This document shows, piece after piece, positions 57,890-64,000 of a DNA stretch of 64,000 nt. This DNA is from Komagataeibacter melaceti (GTDB lineage: Bacteria; Pseudomonadota; Alphaproteobacteria; Acetobacterales; Acetobacteraceae): positions 52,727-116,726 of the forward strand of contig NZ_QUWV01000041.1 of the NCBI RefSeq assembly GCF_003403295.1, written 5' to 3'. The notes under the pieces were generated by a model that made no database searches, was not told the DNA's origin, and was given only the letters and a program-made list of their open reading frames with translations. Each line of letters opens with the position of its first letter. Position 1 is the stretch's first letter. The translations under genes and the position numbers were made by a program.

Positions 57890-58894
57890 CTATGATCCGG
57901 GCCGGGAACATGTCTCGCCCGCACCCTGCACGGGCACCGGCGGGTCATCCGCCTGCCGGGCGAAACGCCGCGCCAGGGTCGCGCAGATGAAAAGCTGGAC
58001 CTGATGATAGATCATGAGCGGCATTACGATCAGCCCGATATCGGACGGCGCGAACAGCACGCTGGCGATCGGCACGCCAGACGCCAGCGATTTTTTCGAC
58101 CCGCAGAACAGTATGGCGATCCGGTCGCTGCGCCCGAACCTGCCCGCGCGCGCCGCAAGGTAGGCCAGCCCCAGCGCCAGAAACAGCAGGCCCGTATCCA
58201 TCATCACCACGCGGCCGATCTGCGCGGGTGGCAGGCGGTGCCACAGCCCCTGGGTCACGGCCTCGCTGAAGGCGGTGTACACCACCACCAGGATCGAGCC
58301 GCGATCGGAAAAGGCCAGTAATTTCTTGTGCCGGTGCGCCCATTCGCCAATCCATGGCTGCGCGACCTGCCCGGCGATGAAGGGTACAAGCAGTTGCAGC
58401 ACGATGGGCATGATTCCGCCGCCGCCCCCGCTGGCATGGCGGCCAAACATGAGCCCCACCAGCAGCGGCGCAAGGAAAATGCCCAGTATGTTGGAAAGCG
58501 TGGCCGAACAGATGGCTGCCGCCACGTTGCCCCGCGCGATCGAGGTAAAGGCGATGGAAGACTGCACCGTGGATGGCAGGCAGCACAGGAACAGCACGCC
58601 GGTCCACATCGCGCCATCCAGCATGCCCGGCAGCAGCCGGTGCAGGCCCATGCCCAGCAGCGGAAACATGACAAAAGTGCATGACAGGATGGCAAGATGG
58701 ATGCGCCAGTGCGTGATCCCTTCCGCCACCGCGCGGCGTGACAGCCGTGCGCCCTGCAGGAAGAACATGTTCGCGATCATGATAATGGCAAGCGTATTGA
58801 ATACGCTGACCCCTACCCCCCGGCACGGCATGATGCTGGCCAGCCCCACGGTGACCAGAAGGCAGAGCAGGAAAGTATCAATCTTGCGCAGCAT
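57890..58894 (-). CDS. bile acid:sodium symporter family transporter (SBF-like)
   Basis: 334-residue inner-membrane protein with about ten helices. It matches the SBF-like group (PF13593 type): LQGARLSRRAVAEGITHW, LPSTVQSSIAFTSIARGN, and GSKKSLASGVPIASVLF near the C-terminal crossover motif. The substrate is unknown; related bacterial proteins are often annotated as bile-acid symporters without evidence. It is divergent from the secreted unknown protein (88 bases). Confidence 0.85.
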   Translation of the reverse strand: MLRKIDTFLLCLLVTVGLASIMPCRGVGVSVFNTLAIIMIANMFFLQGARLSRRAVAEGITHWRIHLAILSCTFVMFPLLGMGLHRLLPGMLDGAMWTGVLFLCCLPSTVQSSIAFTSIARGNVAAAICSATLSNILGIFLAPLLVGLMFGRHASGGGGGIMPIVLQLLVPFIAGQVAQPWIGEWAHRHKKLLAFSDRGSILVVVYTAFSEAVTQGLWHRLPPAQIGRVVMMDTGLLFLALGLAYLAARAGRFGRSDRIAILFCGSKKSLASGVPIASVLFAPSDIGLIVMPLMIYHQVQLFICATLARRFARQADDPPVPVQGAGETCSRPGS

Positions 58895-58982
58895 GGGCAG
58901 TATGCTCGGGCTGTATTATCATGGGGTGGAAGTAGTATGCCCGATTGCATCAGGGGCATAATCACGCCAACGTGTAGGGCAA

Positions 58983-59915
58983 ATGAAGAAATTACTCATA
59001 ACCACGATCCTCGCCACCCTGTCGTGCATGGGCGCGGCAAAGGCCACGGCCCTGCCCGATACCTGCGCAAGGGTGCAGGTTGCGACCACCCAGCCCCGTA
59101 GCGGCAGCGCCCTTGCCGCGCAGGGATATGACCTGGCGCTGGCGGGCAGGACCGACCAGACATTCCACGCCACCGACATTGCGGCCAGCGGTACGGGCAT
59201 GGGGCCGCAGGCCCTGCGGGATATGGAGGATGTGGCGTCGCTCGTGCTGCTTGCGGTCATGACGGGGCATCATTCTGATGGTTGTGAGCAGTCTTATTTC
59301 GCGTCAGCCGCCGCTCCGATCATGGACGGGCTGCGCACGGGCGGCAGTTATGACCTGACATGGCAGGGCGGCCTGCTGACCAATGGAAGCACGAAGCTGT
59401 CCTTCCGCCGCGCGCACCTGCATCTGGGGGGGAGCAAAAGCGACAGCGCGCCCGCAACCCTGACGCTGGAAACGCAGGGCATTGGCATAACCGGCTCACG
59501 CAATACGCTGCTGGTCAGCGCCCTGCCGCAGCAGGCAACGGCAAAGGCGGCGGTGCCCGGCAGTTCGCTGGTGCCGCTGGCCGAGGCCATAACCGGTCAC
59601 CCGCCGGAAAACGTCATGGTGCCGCTGCATGTATCAGCCCTGTCGGCCCAGCGCGGGGCCATGCAGATTACCGGCAATGGTGACGCCAACCTGACCGGCC
59701 ATACCGATGCTTCTTCCGCCAGCGGGCACATACTGGTGCAGAATCTTGATGCCGTGATCGACACCCTGCGCAATGCCGGGCAGACACGGGCCAGTGCAGC
59801 GCTGATTCTGGCCAAGCTGTTTGGTCACAAGTCGGAAACAGGCGGCACGTCATGGGATGTAAGCTGGGAGGGCGGTGTCATGACCGTCAACCATATTCCG
59901 CTGCCCATCCGTTAA
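58983..59915 (+). CDS. secreted protein of unknown function
   Basis: 310 residues with a standard signal peptide (KKLLITTILATLSCMGAAKATA, cut after ATA). The mature part holds beta-rich stretches and a C-terminal part with GHILVQNLDAVIDTLRNAG. The layout is reminiscent of DUF2125/AsmA-like periplasmic proteins, though similarity is weak. No catalytic motif is seen. It is monocistronic, between a divergent transporter and the convergent mfd end. Confidence 0.72.
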   Translation: MKKLLITTILATLSCMGAAKATALPDTCARVQVATTQPRSGSALAAQGYDLALAGRTDQTFHATDIAASGTGMGPQALRDMEDVASLVLLAVMTGHHSDGCEQSYFASAAAPIMDGLRTGGSYDLTWQGGLLTNGSTKLSFRRAHLHLGGSKSDSAPATLTLETQGIGITGSRNTLLVSALPQQATAKAAVPGSSLVPLAEAITGHPPENVMVPLHVSALSAQRGAMQITGNGDANLTGHTDASSASGHILVQNLDAVIDTLRNAGQTRASAALILAKLFGHKSETGGTSWDVSWEGGVMTVNHIPLPIR

Positions 59916-59997
59916 GGCAACGCAATGTCGGCCTGCCCGTTTTGCTACCCGCCGTCCCGCCGCATGTCAGGGATATGTTGATGGACATGTGCCGTTA

Positions 59998-60027
59998 ACG
60001 GGGCAGCCACCATGCGGCTGGCCCCGT
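59998..60027. terminator. hairpin between secreted protein gene and mfd
   Basis: ACGGGGCAGCC at 59998-60008 pairs with GGCT, a bulged G, then GCCCCGT (60016-60027), with a 7-base loop, in the gap between convergent genes. There is no T-run. Confidence 0.45.
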
Positions 60028-60062
60028 CAACCCGTATGCAGGAATGATCTCGCGGGCGTTTA

Positions 60063-63000
60063 TCAGGCCGGGACGCCCGCATCTTCCCGTGCCAGCCCCA
60101 CCAGCGCTGTCAGTACCTTGCGGGCCTGTTTTATGCGCTGGGCATTTGTCATTTCCCGAATGATGGCCAGCTTGTGGTCGGGGCGCAGGCGGACATTGGC
60201 CTCCTTCTGCCGGGCGATCCATGCCACCAGCCCGGCAGGGTTGGCGAATGTATTGCCGCGGAACTGGATGACCATGCCCTTGGGGCCAGCTTCCAGCCGT
60301 TCCACGCCCGCTTCGCGGCACATGCGCTTGAGCGTGACCACATCCAGCAGGTTGCGCACCTCATCGGGCATGGTGCCGAAGCGGTCCACCAGTTCGGCTT
60401 CCATCGCCTCGACCTCGGCATCGTTGGCCAGGGCCGCGATGCGCCGGTACAGCCCAAGGCGCACCGGCAGGTCGGTCACGTAGGTATCGGGAATGAGCAC
60501 TGGCAGGCCAAGGATGATGTTGGGCGTCCAGTCACGGTCCTGCAGCTTGCGCCGTCCCTTTTCGGTGCGCAGGTCGGCCACCGCGTCTTCAAGCATCTGC
60601 TGGTAGAGTTCGATCCCGACCTCACGGATATGACCGGACTGTTCATCGCCCAGCAGGTTGCCCGCGCCGCGCAGGTCAAGGTCATGCGAGGCCAGCGTGA
60701 AGCCCGCGCCCAGCGTGTCGAGCGTCTGCATGACTTCCAGCCGCTTGTGCGCCGCAGCCGACAGCACATGGGTCTGCGGCCACGTAAGGTAGGCATAGCC
60801 GCGCTGCTTGCCGCGCCCGACGCGCCCGCGCAACTGGTAGAGCTGCCCCAGCCCGAACATGTCGGCCCGGTGGATGATGAGCGTGTTGACCGCAGGCATG
60901 TCCAGCCCGCTTTCCACAATGTTGGTGGACAGCAGGATGTCGTATTTGCCATCGCTGAACTCGGTCATGACCCGTTCCAGCTCGGTTGGTGTCAGGCGGC
61001 CATGGGCCTGTACCAGCCGGGCATCCGGCACGATCTCGCTCAGGCGGGCGGCCATGCGGTCCAGATCCTCGATCCGGGGCACGACGCAGAAGACCTGTCC
61101 GCCCCGGAAGCGCTCGCGCTGGATCGCTTCACGTATCACCACGCTGTCGAACGGCATGATGAAGGTGCGCACCGCCAGCCGGTCGGTCGGTGGCGTGGCG
61201 ATCAGGCTCATTTCCCGCACGCCGGTCAGGGCAAGCTGCAGCGTGCGTGGTAGCGGGGTGGCGGACAGGGTCAGGACATGCACGTCCTCACGCAGGGCCT
61301 TGAGCTTTTCCTTGTGCGCTACGCCGAAATGCTGTTCCTCGTCCACGATCAGCAGGCCGAGATCAGCGAATTTGACGGTCTTGGCCAGCAGCGCGTGGGT
61401 GCCGATCACGATATTGACCGTGCCATCGGCCAGTCCCTTGCGCACCGCGGTCGCCTCCTTGCCCGTGACCATGCGTGAGAGCTGCGCCACGTTGACCGGA
61501 AGCCCCGCGAACCGTGCCGAGAACGTGCGGTAGTGCTGGCGCGCCAGCAGCGTGGTCGGCACCACAACTGCAACCTGCGCGCCCGACATGGCGGCGACGA
61601 AGGCCGCGCGCAGGGCCACTTCGGTCTTGCCGAACCCGACATCACCGCATACCAGCCGGTCCATCGGCTTGCCCGAAGCCATGTCATCAAGCACATCTGC
61701 GATGGCGCGGGACTGGTCATCGGTCTCGATAAAGGGGAAACGGGCGCAGAATTCGTCCCACATCCCCTCCTCTGGCGTCAGGGCCGGGGCTTCGCGCAGG
61801 GCGCGGGCGGCAGCGGTGCGGATCAGTTCACCCGCCATGTCGCGGATGCGCTGCTTCATCTTCGCCTTGCGCGACTGCCACGACGTGCCACCCAGACGGT
61901 CCAGCGCCACATGCGCCTGATCCGAACCGAAGCGGCTGAGCAGTTCGATGTTCTCGACCGGCAGGAACAGCTTCTCGTTGCCATCATAGATCAGGCGCAG
62001 GCAGTCATGCGGCGCGGTGCCCACGCCGATGGTCTCAAGCCCGTCATAACGGCCGATGCCGTAATCCTGATGGACGATCAGGTCCCCTTCCGCAATTTCC
62101 GATGCCTCGGAAATGAACTGGTCGGCCTTCTTGCGGCGGCGCGGCGGGCGCGCAATGCGCTCCCCCAGCAGGTCCTGTTCGGACACGAAGGCGACATTGT
62201 CGGCCACGAAGCCACGGTCCAGCCCCAGCGTCAGCAGCCCCACCGTGCCGGGGCGCATCTTCTGTGCGTCACGCCATGTGGTGAAGGTCTGGACCGGCAG
62301 GCGGTATTCGCGCAGCAGCACGCCAATCCGCTCGCACGAACCCCGGCTCCATGCCGTGACATAGGCGCGCCGACCGGTCTGCGCCCATTCATCCACCCGC
62401 GCATGCAGCATGGGGAAGACGTTTTCACGCCCCTCGGTCACGGTCTTGGCGAACATCTGGCCGGGCCTGCCGCCCGCATCCATGCCGGGCGCGCCATCAG
62501 GCTGCGCGAAGGGCATGAACACCACCGCCTTTTTGCCGCTGATCATCGCATCCCACCCCTTGCGGTCGAGATACATGAGATGCGGCGGCAGCGGGCGGTA
62601 GGGTACTTCCCCTTCCCGCGTGGGCTGCTTGCGGGCGTCGAAGTGGTCCGCGATCATTTCCAGCCGGGCGGCCAGCACTTCCTGCGCCTGGTTGGCCAGC
62701 GAGATGGAGACGCCGGGCAGGTAATCCACCAGCGTTTCCATATGTTCATGAAACAGGGGCAGCCAGTGTTCCATGCCTGCGTGGCGGCGGCCTTCGGATA
62801 TGTGCTGGTAGATCGGGTCACTGGCGGCGGCGGGGCCGAACAGGTCGCGCCAGCCGGTGCGAAAGCGCGATATGGACGCTGGGTCGAGGCTGAAATCAGC
62901 CACCGGCCGCATGGTCAGGCTGTCGATCTTCGCGGTGGAGCGCTGGGTGCCGGGGTCAAAGCGGCGGATGTTCTCCACCTCGTCCCCAAACAGGTCGAGG

Positions 63001-63545
63001 CGCACCGGCTCGGCCTCACCTGCCGGGAAAATATCAAAAATGCCGCCACGGGTGGCGAACTCGCCCTGGTCCATGACCGTGTCGGTGCGGTTGTAGCCGT
63101 GCGCGACCAGCAGTTCCATAAGGAACGGCGCATCAAGGCTTTCACCCACCTTTATGGTAATCGACTGCCCCGCAAACGCCGCGCGCGGGGCCACGCGCTG
63201 CACCAGGCCGCTGACGGTGGTCAGCACGATGCGCGGTGTGGTCGCCTTTTCCAGCAGGCGGGTCAGGGTCGCCACCCGCTCCGCCACGATGGCGGGGTTG
63301 GGGGAGACACGGTCATACGGCAGGCAGTCCCAGCCGGGAAAGCGCAGGATTTCCGCCTTCGGCGCAATAAAGGCCAGCAGGTCCGCCATGCGCGCCATGC
63401 CCGCGTCATCGCGGCAGACATGCAGTACCGGCCCGTCATGCTCATCCAGCCTGCGGGCCAGAAGGAAGGCGTCATACCCGTCGGGTACGCCCCAGACGGG
63501 CACCGGCGCGTCCGGCGCCAGGGAGAAACCCGCCGTATCGTTCAT
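60063..63545 (-). CDS. mfd: transcription-repair coupling factor Mfd
   Basis: 1160-residue DNA translocase that displaces stalled RNA polymerase and recruits UvrA. N-terminal UvrB-homology modules (about 1-340) include GWDCLPYDRVSPNP. The RNA-polymerase-interacting CarD-like domain is around IGRYDGLETI and NIELLSRFG. The RecG-like motor has GDVGFGKTEVALRAAF, DEEQHFGV and RVGRGKQRGYAYL, and a C-terminal TRCF domain follows. Its ATG overlaps the sdhE stop by four bases (ATGA). Full-length and intact. Confidence 0.97.
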   Translation of the reverse strand: MNDTAGFSLAPDAPVPVWGVPDGYDAFLLARRLDEHDGPVLHVCRDDAGMARMADLLAFIAPKAEILRFPGWDCLPYDRVSPNPAIVAERVATLTRLLEKATTPRIVLTTVSGLVQRVAPRAAFAGQSITIKVGESLDAPFLMELLVAHGYNRTDTVMDQGEFATRGGIFDIFPAGEAEPVRLDLFGDEVENIRRFDPGTQRSTAKIDSLTMRPVADFSLDPASISRFRTGWRDLFGPAAASDPIYQHISEGRRHAGMEHWLPLFHEHMETLVDYLPGVSISLANQAQEVLAARLEMIADHFDARKQPTREGEVPYRPLPPHLMYLDRKGWDAMISGKKAVVFMPFAQPDGAPGMDAGGRPGQMFAKTVTEGRENVFPMLHARVDEWAQTGRRAYVTAWSRGSCERIGVLLREYRLPVQTFTTWRDAQKMRPGTVGLLTLGLDRGFVADNVAFVSEQDLLGERIARPPRRRKKADQFISEASEIAEGDLIVHQDYGIGRYDGLETIGVGTAPHDCLRLIYDGNEKLFLPVENIELLSRFGSDQAHVALDRLGGTSWQSRKAKMKQRIRDMAGELIRTAAARALREAPALTPEEGMWDEFCARFPFIETDDQSRAIADVLDDMASGKPMDRLVCGDVGFGKTEVALRAAFVAAMSGAQVAVVVPTTLLARQHYRTFSARFAGLPVNVAQLSRMVTGKEATAVRKGLADGTVNIVIGTHALLAKTVKFADLGLLIVDEEQHFGVAHKEKLKALREDVHVLTLSATPLPRTLQLALTGVREMSLIATPPTDRLAVRTFIMPFDSVVIREAIQRERFRGGQVFCVVPRIEDLDRMAARLSEIVPDARLVQAHGRLTPTELERVMTEFSDGKYDILLSTNIVESGLDMPAVNTLIIHRADMFGLGQLYQLRGRVGRGKQRGYAYLTWPQTHVLSAAAHKRLEVMQTLDTLGAGFTLASHDLDLRGAGNLLGDEQSGHIREVGIELYQQMLEDAVADLRTEKGRRKLQDRDWTPNIILGLPVLIPDTYVTDLPVRLGLYRRIAALANDAEVEAMEAELVDRFGTMPDEVRNLLDVVTLKRMCREAGVERLEAGPKGMVIQFRGNTFANPAGLVAWIARQKEANVRLRPDHKLAIIREMTNAQRIKQARKVLTALVGLAREDAGVPA

Positions 63546-63853
63546 CTTCCGCCCCGGATCGCCGCCAGACGCGCGGGGTCGGTGGCGTCGGCCATGATTT
63601 CGCGCATCATGGGGGTATCGACCTCTGCCGGTACGGGGCGGCGGCCGCTCAGCCAGTCCGCCAGGTCCGCATCAGGCAGGTCCATCACGGCTTCCAGCGC
63701 GTCCAGCTGTGCTTCGGTCATGGTTTCGAGCCGGGGGGCGACGAACCCGCCAATCAGCACGTCCGTCTCATGCGTGCCACGGTGCGTGGCGCGGTAATAT
63801 ATCCGTCGCCGCCGGGTATCGAGGCGCGAGAGATCAGGAGTTATGGCTTCCAT
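63542..63853 (-). CDS. sdhE: succinate dehydrogenase assembly factor SdhE
   Basis: 103 residues from ATG 63853 (63871 would add six). The SdhE/Sdh5 family flavinylates the SdhA subunit of succinate dehydrogenase. The signature is RRRIYYRATHRGTHETDVLIG, where RGTHETD stands for the usual RGxxExD motif, followed by FVAPRLETMTEAQLDALEA. The mfd gene follows with ATGA overlap, the usual alphaproteobacterial arrangement. Confidence 0.92.
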   Translation of the reverse strand: MEAITPDLSRLDTRRRRIYYRATHRGTHETDVLIGGFVAPRLETMTEAQLDALEAVMDLPDADLADWLSGRRPVPAEVDTPMMREIMADATDPARLAAIRGGR

Positions 63854-63871
63854 TGCGTTCCACCCCGTCAT

Positions 63872-64000
63872 GGTTGTGTTTTGTTCCGTAACGCAGGTGT
63901 CCTATAGCCGTCATGCGGGCATCTGTCAGCCCGTATGACCACCCTATGACACAGATGCTACCCCGCAGGATAAACCACCGCGTGCCCGATACGACCACCC
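63872..64000. other. region upstream of sdhE to the window edge
   Basis: Only 129 bases are visible, presumably including the sdhE promoter. In other alphaproteobacteria a divergent recG often lies here, but no start can be confirmed in this window. Confidence 0.3.

Noticed and set aside
61533..63797. 754-codon open frame on the plus strand
   Set aside because: Shadow of mfd; no family features, while mfd is intact opposite.

Overview
The window reads as a stretch of chromosome from an acetic acid bacterium (Acetobacteraceae, most likely Komagataeibacter or a close relative). The evidence is a GC-rich, densely coding alphaproteobacterial gene set with typical neighbourhoods (eno-ftsB, moeA-lexA, hisS-prfA-prmC, lysC-ispG, bolA-dnaJ-cobS-cobT, sdhE-mfd). 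It also carries a periplasmic oxidation block: a membrane PQQ glucose dehydrogenase followed by a three-subunit molybdenum aldehyde dehydrogenase of the kind that makes acetic acid bacteria oxidise aldehydes to acids. All statements come from reading the sequence; no database search was run.

Layout. 1-4 kb: truncated amino-acid permease, divergent glyA, and an AstE/AspA-like zinc deacylase. 4-9 kb: DEAD-box helicase, an ELM1-like protein, two unrecognised proteins and tRNA-Val. 9-13.3 kb (minus strand): comM/yifB, dnaB and a GT4 glycosyltransferase. 13.5-22 kb (plus strand): mannitol 2-dehydrogenase, gcd, then the aldehyde dehydrogenase operon (cytochrome c, 2Fe-2S and Mo subunits) behind a long structured leader. 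22-27 kb: DUF3429, eno, ftsB, rpmG, moeA, and lexA with its own SOS box. 26.9-31.5 kb: a biotin divergon with a fused BioC-BioD. 31.5-37.7 kb: DUF4167, prmC, prfA, hisS and ispG, with an exported unknown protein inserted antisense between prmC and prfA. 37.8-50.3 kb: rodZ-like, nitronate monooxygenase, lysC, ubiG, a Tat-type lactonase, DUF2147, DUF1178, grxC, comF, a methyltransferase, moaA, DUF3553, phosphohexomutase and galU. 50.7-64 kb: tRNA-Leu, lipB, lolA, bolA, dnaJ-like, cobS, cobT, an aromatic amino-acid decarboxylase-like enzyme, an SBF-type transporter, a secreted unknown, mfd and sdhE.

How it fits together. Gcd would release gluconolactone in the periplasm and the exported lactonase could hydrolyse it, though that link is inferred. 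MoeA and MoaA contribute to the molybdenum cofactor the aldehyde dehydrogenase needs. Phosphohexomutase plus GalU supply UDP-glucose for polysaccharide (in Komagataeibacter, cellulose). PrmC methylates the PrfA release factor. The biotin genes cover pimeloyl-ACP formation through dethiobiotin, with bioB not in the window.

I found no CRISPR array, prophage, complete insertion sequence or defence island. The most unusual points are the structured leader with a start-stop-overlapping peptide before the aldehyde dehydrogenase operon, the BioC-BioD fusion, a lipobox-bearing LolA, the bolA-dnaJ-cobS-cobT block without cobN, and the two unrecognised proteins at 6.2-8.6 kb.
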